A stretch of 64,000 nucleotides of DNA from Anaspis maculata. Taxonomy: Eukaryota; Arthropoda; Insecta; Coleoptera; Scraptiidae. Numbering within the stretch: the stretch's first letter is position 1; every line of letters starts with the position of its first letter. Positions 55,601 through 63,940 of this stretch are shown here, one piece after another. The notes below the pieces were generated by a model, which saw only the letters and a list, made by a program, of their open reading frames with translations, searched no databases and was not told where the DNA came from. The position numbers were made by a program, and so were the translations under genes. The DNA is taken from positions 108,546,363 through 108,610,362 of the forward strand of contig OX421961.1 in the NCBI GenBank assembly GCA_949128115.1, read 5' to 3'.

Positions 55601-56383
55601 GCATAACTGATGTTAGGTGGACAATTTGAAGCAACAATTGTTGCTGGTGGAAGCTTCAAAAGTGGCTTTGATTCAACAACGTGAACGGCTCTTATACCGT
55701 CAATCCTTCGGCCCGATGTAGCTGGCATGATCATTCTATCTAGATGTTCATAGTAATGTAGATTTTCATTCCCCATTTTGACACCTGACTAATCCATCTA
55801 ATATGCATCATGATTGTTGGTATATTATATTTTCATATTATCTCGTTTTATCTTGACTACTCCTATCCATTCATAAACAATAAAATGGGCATTCCTTACT
55901 AAATGCTAGTCATTGTGTGTATGAAACATGCTATTAATAGTGTTCTACTGCGTACAATCGTATCTCTCCTATTAAAAAGTCGAAATTGTTTTTCACTGTG
56001 CAGCAATAAATGCACGAAATTCTTTATCCGCCATCCCAAGTATATACAACTCGACATATAGCATGAACTTGTAGTTTAGAATCAGCTGTATTGATGATCT
56101 AAAATGCTAGTCCGAAAAAATCGACTGATGAAGGCCGTGGCACATTTTTTGGCAACACAAGTGGCATAGCTTTGTTACATAGTGTGTGTGATACTACAAG
56201 CTAATTTTGATTTTGCATGATGATACTCGTAACTTTTTTTTACTAGGTTTTAATTGGTTTATTGTCTTTTAGGCTCGAGAGGCGCTGAGCAGAGCAGAAG
56301 AATTAGAAACGTCAAATACACATCTGCTCAAAAGATTAGATAAATTGAAGAATGCAAAATCGACGTTATTGAAAGAACTCTGA
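40694..56383 (+). CDS. LRRFIP2: Leucine-rich-repeat flightless-interacting protein (LRRFIP)
   Basis: Coiled-coil protein of the LRRFIP1/2 family, which binds Flightless-I and links actin remodelling with Wnt/Toll-type signalling. Coding exons: 40694-40774, 53033-53269, 54206-54315, 54374-54843, 54901-55085 and 56273-56383; all junctions are GT-AG and in phase. The N-terminus is [20 protein letters not shown] followed by LDQIAKE, then the family signature [20 protein letters not shown], a Ser-rich stretch ([15 protein letters not shown]), and long coiled coil ([54 protein letters not shown]). The last exon, [15 protein letters not shown] to TLLKEL, closes the coil. Length is about 398 residues. 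Alternative start and end exons are listed separately. The first intron exceeds 12 kb and is filled with foldbacks. LRRFIP1 and LRRFIP2 cannot be told apart here; insects usually have one gene. Confidence 0.93.
40775..44118. other. First part of LRRFIP intron 1
   Basis: AT-rich, with a word AACTCGTATAATAATAT repeated directly at 41561 and 41791, a CACCCTGTATA end-like motif near 41117 and scattered TACCTAC words. At 43891 there is an isolated GTGGACCCGTGGGCTACGCC block typical of an eroded repeat end. No exon recognised. Confidence 0.5.
44119..44822. repeat. 0.7-kb foldback
   Basis: Mirrored words: ACTGCTCAACATTTGAAATG and GTATCGAAAATTTTGCCCTT at 44125-44175 against their complements near 44765-44820, plus TTTGGATTGTGTCTC and CGATTACGATTTTGTTTTC. 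A GGGCAAAATTTTCGA word related to it occurs near 283-297. Confidence 0.7.
44900..45936. mobile_element. 1,037-bp TA-flanked foldback
   Basis: Ends CAGGGTGTTAGGTACTGGTT and the near complement ending CCTAACACCCTG, flanked by TA (44898-44899, 45937-45938). Arms mirror through AAGGCCGAATGGAAATAAA and ACAGGGTGTTG. Central words (GGAAAGTGGCTATTTCGAGA, TTTTCCAAGAGTAAC) match the 21.6-23.6 kb foldback. Open frames across the arms (45423-45851) are mirror images and not genes. Confidence 0.8.
46205..49910. repeat. 3.7-kb foldback carrying gene fragments
   Basis: Largest foldback here. Arms of about 1.5 kb pair from GTCCGGCCGTTAGG (46215) / CCTAACGTCCGGAC (49893) inward to GTCCAGGCCGTTTATTACCA / its complement near 47640 and 48495; a unique spacer of about 0.75 kb lies between. 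Mirrored open frames show arm conservation: the peptide start MASGKKKKL occurs on the minus strand at 46470-46694 and on the plus strand at 49438-49656, and [15 protein letters not shown] at 46874 (+) and 49070 (-). Each arm also has an internal direct repeat (the YTSESxEYG-type segment near 46310 and 47330). It lies in the long LRRFIP intron. Confidence 0.85.
47768..48500 (-). pseudogene. Degraded copy of an uncharacterised multi-copy protein family
   Basis: Two overlapping minus-strand frames, 48500-48081 and 48097-47768, read as one protein with a frameshift near 48090. First part: [49 protein letters not shown]. Second part: [17 protein letters not shown] and [20 protein letters not shown], then FHVTW. 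From memory, this arrangement (ISQLL..NSVK; ETPxPxYLG; GVVCPxxL; FTTAAxDNIDHNxSSxTA; FHGTGIS) belongs to a large uncharacterised family repeated in many insect and cnidarian genomes. Function is unknown and I propose none. It fills the foldback's spacer and runs into its arms. Confidence 0.65.
49916..50035. mobile_element. 120-bp TA-flanked hairpin MITE
   Basis: Ends CCATGCGATCAACAAAATTC and its complement ending CGCATGG, with arms of about 45 bp that are nearly perfect through GGAATT and TAGGCTGTG. TA lies on both sides (49914-49915, 50036-50037). It directly abuts the end of the 3.7-kb foldback. Confidence 0.8.
50036..51069. other. Gene-less part of LRRFIP intron 1
   Basis: Ordinary AT-rich DNA with TAGGTACCT-type words near 50635-50660. 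No exon or clear repeat recognised before the SINE at 51070. Confidence 0.45.
51070..51243 (+). mobile_element. tRNA-derived SINE
   Basis: The head folds like a tRNA: GCCCCGTGGCGCAGGTGGTT contains box A, and GGGTTCGATTCCC contains box B (51120-51132). It is followed by an unrelated body (ATTGTACCGAGTAAATAAAG and GCGCCTATAAGGAGG). The acceptor stem does not pair well and there is no isolated gene context, so this is a SINE, not a working tRNA gene. The family differs from the env SINE. Confidence 0.75.
51770..51915 (+). mobile_element. 3' part of an env-type SINE
   Basis: TATAGTGGAG, GCATTCACCGGCGTCGGTGT, TAGG and AATAGGCCGACGTTAAATGA match the complement of 11025-11100, and the copy ends in an A-rich tail at 51905. 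The 5' half, including the promoter head, is missing or too diverged. Confidence 0.7.
51935..52062. repeat. GC-rich GGC/CGC block with palindromic character
   Basis: GGCGGCGGCGCCGATGAG, ACGGCGGCGACGCCGCCGGC and GTCGGCGGCGGCGGCA form a roughly 125-bp island of almost pure GC trinucleotides in strongly AT-rich DNA. The words are self-complementary, so strong hairpins are expected. Perhaps a repeat-element terminus; the family is unknown to me. Confidence 0.7.
52743..52859 (+). CDS. LRRFIP2: Possible alternative first coding exon of LRRFIP
   Basis: ATG at 52743 opens an acidic frame ([20 protein letters not shown], then [15 protein letters not shown]). A donor GTAACC at 52860 ends the frame in phase 0, which would join the acceptor at 53033. 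A second phase-0 donor (GTTTGC, near 52913) is possible. LRRFIP genes are known for alternative N-termini. Against it: the donor is weak, the would-be intron is only about 170 bp, and the peptide does not resemble the family head. Confidence 0.4.
53270..54205. other. LRRFIP intron between exons 2 and 3
   Basis: 936 bp, no recognised exon or repeat. A polypyrimidine-poor acceptor TTATTGCAG precedes 54206. Confidence 0.6.
55192..55236 (+). CDS. LRRFIP2: Alternative terminal exon A of LRRFIP
   Basis: After acceptor TTAAATTGCAG, a phase-0 frame reads [14 protein letters not shown] and stops with TAG at 55234-55236. Splicing from the donor at 55085 would end the protein 14 residues later, shortening the coiled coil. 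Confidence 0.55.
   Translation, partial: DSLTDSITDVSESL
55617..55721 (+). CDS. LRRFIP2: Alternative terminal exon B of LRRFIP
   Basis: After acceptor TGATGTTAG, a phase-0 frame reads [20 protein letters not shown], goes on in similar helical character and stops with TAG at 55719-55721 after 34 residues. The heptad-like Leu/Val spacing fits continuation of the coiled coil, so this looks more genuine than chance. It competes with exon A and with 56273-56383. Confidence 0.6.
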   Translation: MDNLKQQLLLVEASKVALIQQRERLLYRQSFGPM

Positions 56384-57822
56384 CAGTCGCCTTGTAACAA
56401 TATTTAGTTTCGTATATAAAAAGAGAGAAAAAAAGAGAAAACGCTGCTGCATTTGTGTTGAAGATTAGAGTGACATAATAATAAGCGAAGTGAAGTGAAT
56501 AAATCTTTAACCGGAAGATATTTTTCAGTCATAATAATTGTAACTTTTATCTAGCAATTTAATTATAATTTATTTTAAATGTTCATATAATTTTAACCTG
56601 TTTTAACACATCAATATACTTATATTTTCTGTATTATCTAAGCAATAGTTCAATTATTATTTGTTGTGCATGTTTTGAAATTATACTGCAGTGTTTTATG
56701 AAATGTTTTTGAAAAAACATCTTTTTATTTATTGCTTAGACCAAGCAGAGCTTTTTTCCTTGAATGGTCAGTTCAAATTGATATCAGTGATTTGCTTGGT
56801 CTATGATTTATTTGTTGTAACTAAATTGTAAAATCGATCATCACAAGTACATCATATTATTTATTTATTATTAGGTTGTCACTGTTACTGTAGAAAAGTG
56901 TGTAAATATTGTCTCAGGACCTCCACATCCCTACTCTGTAGGTTCCAGTTCACAGATCGCTTGCAATTATTATGTGTCAGGAGCCTTCAAATTCCAGAAA
57001 TTTAGTTGCCTATTCCTTATGTTGCCAATAAGACGCATCAAAATAGAACTATGCATCAATAAATCTCATATCCCCAATTAATAGAGTTTTTATTAATGTG
57101 TGCCATTTTTTAAATCAAGTTATACGACTTTTTACTATACTTGATGAAGAATATGGAAACGTAAATTTTTGATTGAATTTGGAGGCATAATGCAATACAA
57201 ACAAGGAATAAATGTTGAAGCTTTGTTCACCAGGTGATACTAATATTATGTAATATGTGTAATATTATCAAACTTGAATTACATTTTTGCTGGATTTGAA
57301 ATACTTGTAGTCACATTTTTACTTATTCATTGTATAAGATCTTGTGTATAAAACGTGAAAAGCGCGTGTTTTTTTTTTGTTGATTAATAGTAGTCGGTTG
57401 AATTAAGAACCAAAGTAATGAATTATTTGTAATCAGTTATTTTGTTGTAATAACTGCAAGTGAAAAATAACTACTCAGAGTTTGTACATAAATGAGAATA
57501 ATGTGATTTTTGTGTATATTGCAATAATCATTTTGGTAAGAGGTATTTCAAGAAATAAATGATTAATAATGATTTTCTGAATTTGTTCGCATCATTTCAA
57601 TACATCTTTCAAGGTACCTACATACAAAAAAAAGGTTGTGCGTCAAAAGATTCTAGACTTTTGTTGCTAACGAAACGCATCACATTCACTTCTACAGACA
57701 TTTTCAAGTCCATAAGGATGAGGGCAAATGATGGAATACGTCCCGATCCGAGGATAATAATTTTATTGCGTCGCACTATTTCTTCCAGCGCACGCCACAA
57801 AATAGCGTCAAGTGGTGCGTGG
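56384..57822 (+). other. LRRFIP 3' UTR and downstream DNA
   Basis: Polyadenylation signals AATAAA at 56498-56503 and 57058-57063 are the first plausible ones. The stretch is very AT-rich and shows a TTGCTTAGACCAAGCAGAGC / TTTGCTTGGTCTATGA inverted pair near 56733 and 56793. No coding frame recognised. Confidence 0.55.
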
Positions 57823-58460
57823 CAGGGGCGTATTTAACGTAGATGCAATCGATGCGAGGCATCGACGGGCCTTCGGATGCTTGCGGGCCTTTTCATTAGA
57901 GCTTGAAAAAAATCTATTGTAAAATGATACAATGGCAAAAAAAGGACTAACATGAGCTGGAGCAAGAGGCCCGCAAACTGATTTTTCATTTGAGACCTTC
58001 GATGCTTGTGGTCCCTTTTTGTCAGATCTTGATTGAAATAATTTTCAACTCTACCTAATGTTGGAGCAGATGGCCCGCAGATTGATTTTGTTATTTGATA
58101 AACTGCATTCATTGGTGCCTGTTGACTGTTGAATGTCAACATCGAGGTCAATATGCTGAGAGATGGTTAATAGCAAGTGGCAATGAACATGAAAATAATG
58201 GGAATAAACTGTCTACCCCTCGGTCTACCCTTCAACTCTAAGAATAGGTACCCGTAAAATAATGAAGCTGGGTGCTGTGTGCTGAGAGCTCGAATTTCTA
58301 GAAGTAATTTTTTTCTTCCGCTTTTGATTTGATTTTAGGCTTTATTTACATATTATTATCATTATTATTATTATTATAAAAAAAATTGTCTGCGGCGTTA
58401 TTGCGCTCGGCCCCTTCCGAGCTTGCATCAACGGGCCCAAATCCTTGGAAAACGCGCCTG
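57823..58460. mobile_element. 638-bp hAT-type non-autonomous element
   Basis: Ends CAGGGGCGTATTTAACG and the imperfect complement ending AAAACGCGCCTG, flanked by a perfect 8-bp target duplication GTGCGTGG (57815-57822, 58461-58468), the hallmark of hAT transposition. The interior has GGGCCTTCGGATGCTTG-type words repeated with variation and no transposase frame. Confidence 0.85.
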
Positions 58461-58944
58461 GTGCGTGGTCCCTTCCCCTTTCTCCCTCCCTTTAGTTTTT
58501 AGTTGCTTCATTCCCCCAGACCCCAGACGGTTTATTATACTATTATCACAGTCATACAACACAACATCACAGTAAATACGGGATGAGAACAAGAAACTAC
58601 ATGGATATGGTTGGCATTTTGTTTTCTGAATTCTTATTTTAGACACACAGTGATTTATATATGGTTTTGTTAGACAAAATTTGAGAGATGGAGTGAACGT
58701 AAATGATGGCACCAAAAAATTTACAACAATGTAAATTTTACTTTCAGACTTTTGTTTACCGAATAAACACATCAACAGATGAAGTGGTCCACACCAAAAT
58801 TTCATCTCACTTTGAGTGGGTGTATCTCGGATAAAAAGGGACCGATTTTAAAAAACTGGATCATAAGGGCATTTATTTGACTACAGGGATCTATGTCAGG
58901 CCGGGTGATTAATGAATGAATAGTGTATAATACAGGGTGACAAC

Positions 58945-59201
58945 CAGGGCCGTCTCTGGACATTCGGCCGCCCTCGTGCAAAAACTGTTAGGCCGCCCCC
59001 TTCTCCCATTTTTTCAAAATGTCAAACTTTGTGTATAGTTTTTTTTGAATAAAACTTTTTTAAATGTTCAGGGGCGGCCGCGGAGGTAATTAAAATATAA
59101 AAAGCAAAAAAAAATAGGAAAAAAACTTCCGAAAAACCGCCCCTTGAATCTGGCCGCCCTTGTGCCATGTACGAGTTGCACGCCCGCTCATGACGGCCCT
59201 G
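58945..59201. mobile_element. 257-bp hAT MITE
   Basis: Ends CAGGGCCGTC... and ...GACGGCCCTG, with a perfect 8-bp duplication GTGACAAC (58937-58944, 59202-59209). GGCCGCCC words repeat near both ends. It had inserted into an ACAGGGTGACAACGG sequence that is itself a repeat end. Confidence 0.88.
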
Positions 59202-59209
59202 GTGACAAC

Positions 59210-60019
59210 GGAAGGTGTGTCAAAGTTGTCACTTTCCAACCATGGTCAACTTTTGCAAAAAAACTTTAGATTTTTTCTATATTCATTCATCAATATCTCG
59301 AAATGGTTTTAGATTTTTATTGATATTTTGATTTTTGAGGAAGTGACGTCATTTTTCGTGAAATGTGAGTTTTTTTTATATGCCGTTTCTCTCTTGGACC
59401 ATGGAGCTTTCCCAAATTTGGCGAAAATGCATAATTTGCAGTAACAAACCTTCACATTAGGAAATTTGACCTCCCCGACCCCTAATGGTGCTACCTTCTG
59501 GTTATCGCCTAGACCTATCCTTGAGGTCGGCCGTAACGGGGTAGGTGACGGGTAATACCTATCACATTTACTAACACAGGGTGACTCAAGTAATGCATCA
59601 GTAACCTTCTCTTGCATCACAGGTTCCACAGTTGCCATGGCAACAATTCCATTTTCGTTGTTCTTCTACGGGAATAATTCGAAAAATTCACAAGATGATA
59701 TCTCGAAAACGAAATGAGGTAGGATCAGACAGTTTTGTTCCCTTGAATATAACACATTTTGTACATTTTAGAACAGTGTCAATATTTTTTCACAAAAACC
59801 CTGATTGAAAGTTGAGGGTGGGCATGTTGTTTTGTACAAAATGAAATTTTTATATGGAAATTTTGGTCTGTCAATATCAGTGGTTAACTCGAGGGTTAAC
59901 TCACCCCACCTGAGTTACAAAGTCGCATTTTTTTTTACAAGGTATGTTCAACAGTTTTGATTTTGATTTGTAAATAATAGAGTATAATTTGGATTCTAAC
60001 TTAGGTTTCATATCATAAT
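59210..60019. other. Gene-less stretch before the piggyBac remnant
   Basis: Includes an ACAGGGTGACTCAAG word near 59577 resembling ACAGGGTGACTCATG at 7799, so both are probably one-sided ends of a repeat family. GGTTAACTCGAGGGTTAACT at 59881 has two TTAA sites and could be near the piggyBac element's left end. Confidence 0.45.
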
Positions 60020-60595
60020 TTGGGCGTGATGGGAGATTTCGAAAAAGAGCAAGAGAAACTTTTGGCGCTTTGGAATGAAGGGGAGGAGGATGCAGTGCAC
60101 GATTATGCAGTTTCAGACAGTGATGACAGTAAAGACGACCATGTTAGTGTCAACAGTGCTATTTCTGATAGTGAAGTTGTTGCTGATGACATGACTGAAG
60201 ATCATGTTGGTGATACGCCAGTCCCGATGTCGGAAGATAATGAAGAAGAAACGCAGGCAATTCATCGAGGAACTGGGATTTGCTTTGATAGAGCCTATCC
60301 TCAATGAAAGAAAAACCAATCTCAGACTGCCAAGGGATCTAAGCTCAAATTTTTTTGAAATTCTCGGTGAAACGGTTCAACCTCAACCACAACAGCAAAA
60401 CAATAGACAAGCAAGGTGCCAAACATGTCCTAGGAATCGAGACAAAAAAACAAAATACCTTTGTCAACATTGTGAATGCTATATTTGCCTGGGAAATTCC
60501 AACTTCTCTTGCAATGACTCGTGTGTAATTGACACACCTTCTTATCTATTTTGTCATTTCATTTTAGTTTTGTGGTCTTTAAACGATGATTTTTG
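60020..60595 (+). pseudogene. piggyBac transposase deletion derivative
   Basis: Two overlapping frames. The first (60020-60307; likely ATG 60029) is an acidic N-terminal region, EKEQEKLLALWNEGEEDAV and an Asp/Ser-rich stretch, as in piggyBac-like transposases. The second, from about 60255 in another frame, reads FIEELGFALIEPILNERK, LRLPRDLSSNFFEIL and a Cys-rich zinc domain CQTCPRNRDKKTKYLCQHCE, then CYICLGN, the C-terminal domain of this family. The central DDD catalytic domain (over 350 residues) is absent and the junction shifts frame. Non-functional; ends and TTAA duplication not resolved. Confidence 0.8.
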
Positions 60596-61345
60596 AAACG
60601 AAATTGGCATTCTAGTGTTACTCATTTTTTCTTTTGTTGGAAGCATTTTTATTCATTTGTGCAATAATCATATGTTTCATTTTCTCTTGTTTCTCATAGA
60701 ATAAATGCTTTATTTGCAAAACACTGTTTTGTTATCGATGGCTATGAATACCAGTACCCTCGCCAGTACCTATACAGGGTGGTGAAAATTTCGATGCTCA
60801 CCATTGGTATCTTGGAAACGGTAAAAGATACGAGATCGGTTAAATTAGAAAAAAGTTGCGCATTTTTGTGGCGATTGAGAATCTGGAAAGAAACTTTGAA
60901 TATTTTGATTGGTTCTCGATTTATCATGAAAAAACTGAAAATTCTGATTTCAGAAATTATTTTTTATCTTTCCAAGCATTCAAGCTATTTCAATCAAACT
61001 TGGTAGTCTTATGTTTTTGTTCACTCCGAGTCGAATAACGTTGATAGAAATTTTCCAGGCCTTCTAGATTTCAAATTATGATAGTCAACTTTATTTTTTC
61101 TTATGGCCGCCATATTGGATTTTTGCACTAATAGATAGAGAAAAAAATTAGCTTTTCGAATCAGTAACCAACATGTTCTTTTCATGACATTTTTAGCGTC
61201 AAATTTAATAAATTTCGTAAATTATTGACAAAATCGGGAATGCTTCAAAAAACAATTGAAATATTATCAATAGCAACAACAAAAAAGTGACAGATTGTGT
61301 GCCATTGACGTATCTAACTTCTTAATCGTGTTTTGTGCTTGTTTG

Positions 61346-62060
61346 CTTGAGAGTTCATAAATTAAATGAGTCAAGGGTGCCTATGAATTCAAAAACGTCT
61401 GTCGAAACTAGGGTAATCCCCCATTTACTCCTTTTGTAATAAACTTGTCAAGCTTAACAAGAGAGTTCATAAATTAAATGGGTCAAAGACAGTGGCGTAT
61501 CTAGGGTAAACTGCACCTAGGGCAAAACATGAAAGCGCCCTTGAATGAGAAACCTTGAAAAATGCGTCGCAGGCGTTTTTTTCTCAGAATTCAGGTGGGC
61601 CAACGACAAATTGGGCCTCGAGTTGGGCCCCATATTAGGCTATACCTGGATCAGATGAAAAAGTCGAAAGTTGATCGTCTGTTAAAATGTATTGGTTTTG
61701 TTTTTTCCCTCTTTCTCTCTTCCCATTTCGCTTGTCAATAATTGTTCACACGAATTGCGCCCGACAGCTCAAACATCTACACTATGTATTTCATTTTTTA
61801 AATTTTCATCTTTTTCTCTCATTCGCGCCCTGAGGATCAAAGTGCGCCCATAGCACGTGCCACGTGCCCCCCCCCCAGTAGATACGCCTCTGGTCAAGGG
61901 TGTCTGTGAGTTTAAAAACGTCTGTCAGAACTAGCATCGTTCTTGTTAAGTTTGACAAATTTATTACAAAAGGAGTAAATGGGGGATTACGACCCTAGTT
62001 TCGCCAGACGTTTTTGAATTCGTAGGCACCCTTGACTCATTTAATTTAGAAACTCTCAAG
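61346..62060. repeat. Inner foldback of the 60.8-62.6 kb element
   Basis: CTTGAGAGTTCATAAATTAA at the left and its near complement at 62040-62060, continuing AGTCAAGGGTGCCTATGAAT and AACTAGGGTAATCCCCCATT. A second start of the same family occurs at 61459 and resumes at 61893 after the hAT insertion. Family shared with 20218-20578. Confidence 0.75.
61490..61892. mobile_element. 403-bp hAT-type element
   Basis: Ends CAGTGGCGTATCTAGG and the complement ending AGATACGCCTCTG. Flanks GTCAAAGA (61482-61489) and GTCAAGGG (61893-61900) agree at 6 of 8 positions; the undamaged form is expected to be GTCAAGGG, as in the sister MITE at 20218. No transposase frame. Confidence 0.8.
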
Positions 62061-62770
62061 AAAACAAGCACAAAACACGATTAAGAAGTTAGATACGTCA
62101 ATGGCACACAATATTTCACTTTTTTGTTGTTGCTATTGATAATATTTCAATTGTTTTTTAAAGCATTCCCGATTTTGTCAATAATTTACGAAAATTTTGA
62201 ATTTGACGCTGAAAAATGTCATAAAAAGAACATGTTGGTTACTAATTCGAAAAGATAATTTTTTTCTCTATCTATTAGTGCAAAAATCCAATATGGCGGC
62301 CATAAGAAAAAATAAAGTTGACTATCATAATTTGAAATCTAGGAGGCCCGGAAAATTTCTGTCAACGTTATTCGACTCGGAGTGATCAAAAACATAAGAC
62401 TACCAAGTTTGATTGAAATGGCTTGAATGCTTGGAAAGATAAAAAATAATTTCTGAAATCAGAATTTTTAGTTTTTTCGTGATAAATCGAGAACCAATCA
62501 AATTATTCAAAGTTTCTTCTCAGATTCTCAATCGCCACAAAAATGCGCAACTTTTTTCTAATTTAACCGACCTCGTATCTCTTACCGTTTCCAAGATACC
62601 AATGGTGAGCATCGAAATTTTCACCACCCTGTATACCTATAGTTCAATATTAAAAAAACCTAAAATCAAATTTCTGTGTCAATAAAAAAATTTTTCGTCT
62701 TTCGGGTGTCACACACGTCCCCACCTGGGTTATTACGTAATTTTTTTCACCTGGGTAACGCCGGGTTAAA

Positions 62771-62911
62771 TTCAGTAGAATTACTTTTTGGAGCAAAAAT
62801 GAAGTGCACCTGTAAAGTTTTGGAGCGAAACTATCAGCGGCCATCAGCCGTACCCTCCCAGCGCTCCAGCTTGTCACTTTTATTTTTGCTCCAAAAAGTC
62901 ATTCTACTGAA
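62771..62911. repeat. 141-bp hairpin MITE, family of 28.3 kb
   Basis: TTCAGTAGAATTACTTTTTG at the left and CAAAAAGTCATTCTACTGAA at the right, with GGAGCAAAAATGAAGTG / CACTTTTATTTTTGCTCC next. Shorter than the copy at 28294-28461 and with CCAGCGCTCCAGCTTG on one arm only, showing a deletion in one arm. Confidence 0.8.
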
Positions 62912-63439
62912 AATAAGAAGAGTGAACAGGATATAAGTACGTATATAACTTTTTTCGAAACTGAACCAAGTATTTTCAAAGTGTGATCCTGCTGATCGAT
63001 TTTAAAAAATAAGCTTCAGTGGCGTAGAAAACTGGACGTAAAAAGGAAGGCTGCTCTGTATAATAAGCAATTACAATTATACAGAGTTGTCCATATTGCA
63101 TATTAGACTACGACGACACCCTTTCATTATTTAATAAAATTGGGTAGCTTCAGAAAAAAAAATTGAACAAGTGGGTACGTTTGAAGCTACATTAATTATA
63201 GTGTGATTGTTTTGTGATTTATTGGCTGTTCAATAATATTAATACGAAAATAATGCTGTAGGAAATGAAATTCCATCAACTACCTAGTAGCAATTGACAT
63301 CCATGCATGCTTTTAGTAAGTAGAAACCGAGAGCTTATCTCTGGTAGAAACTAGAATGGTGGAATGGAGAACATGTATAGCAAGTACGAAAACTTTTGCG
63401 AACACCTACTATACATTTCAACCCCTAAAATCCAATGTT
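62912..63439. other. Gene-less stretch upstream of the tetraspanin
   Basis: AT-rich. A TCTGTATAAT / ATTATACAGA pair at 63055-63085 forms a small hairpin. Otherwise nothing recognised. Confidence 0.45.
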
Positions 63440-63705
63440 GGTATGGCACAGTCTCCGCGCGGTTGGTAGGGCCGTTTGGTGTCAGTCGGTGGGGCGGGGA
63501 CATGCGTGATTGGTCGCTATCGCTATCCTTCAGGCGCTGGCACCTTTTGGCAGTCAGTGGCGCAGCGCAGCAGCGTTTTCGTGTTTACCATTTGGGGAAA
63601 GATATCTGTATCACGTTTGCCTTTATTGTCGATTTTTCGGGAAATCTCGCGAAGAAAATTGACAGAGGCAAATCGGACGCGAAGGTTGGTGGTGTTCGTT
63701 GATGA
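63440..63705 (+). promoter_or_regulatory. Probable promoter and 5' UTR of the tetraspanin gene
   Basis: GC-richer than its surroundings, with a GTGGGGCGGGG box (Sp1-like) at 63488-63500 and an ATTGGTCG (reverse CCAAT) at 63508-63515. A donor-like GATGAG|GTAATTG at 63704-63712 could end a leader exon. The open frames here are typical of GC-rich leaders and are not proposed as proteins. No TATA box seen. Confidence 0.45.
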
Positions 63706-63877
63706 GGTAATTGTTTACCAGTGAAGTGTCCATTCAAAACAAAAGGTAACGGCAGTCCTTTCGTTGGATCTTTTATTATAACTTTATTGCTGGGAATTCG
63801 ACACCGCGAAACCCTATTTCCATTTTTATCCAATGGAAACCCTTTTATTTCTAGGTGTCCCTTTGGAATCCATCAAC

Positions 63878-63940
63878 ATGGTGTCTGGAGGAATGACCTG
63901 TGTTAAATACCTGCTTTTCTGCTTCAATCTCTTGTTTGCT
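63878..63940 (+). CDS. Tetraspanin, first coding exon
   Basis: Acceptor TTTATTTCTAG ends at 63854. ATG at 63878 opens MVSGGMTCVKYLLFCFNLLF plus A, followed by a consensus donor GTAAGT at 63941. This is the diagnostic tetraspanin N-terminus: a short cytosolic tail with a juxtamembrane Cys (palmitoylation) and the first transmembrane segment with CVKYLLFxFNLLF. Tetraspanins organise membrane microdomains. The exon is 21 codons in phase 0; the rest lies beyond the window. It is closest in feel to CD63/Tsp42E-type members, but one exon cannot settle the subfamily. Confidence 0.88.

Larger units (their letters stand above)
60775..62631. mobile_element. 1.86-kb TA-flanked foldback, nested
   Basis: Ends CAGGGTGGTGAAAATTTCGA and its complement ending TTTTCACCACCCTG, flanked by TA (60773-60774, 62632-62633). 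Arms mirror over roughly 570 bp (CACCATTGGTATCTTGGAAA, TATGGCCGCCATATTGGATT) and look about 95% identical, so insertion is recent. The centre (61346-62060) is another foldback, itself containing a piece of the 20218-type MITE split by a hAT element. Confidence 0.85.

Noticed and set aside
57834..58151. 105-codon minus-strand frame
   Set aside because: Lies wholly inside the hAT non-autonomous element and resembles no transposase.
63364..63702. 112-codon frame upstream of the tetraspanin exon
   Set aside because: Composition suggests a GC-rich leader/promoter; no domain, and it does not join the tetraspanin frame.
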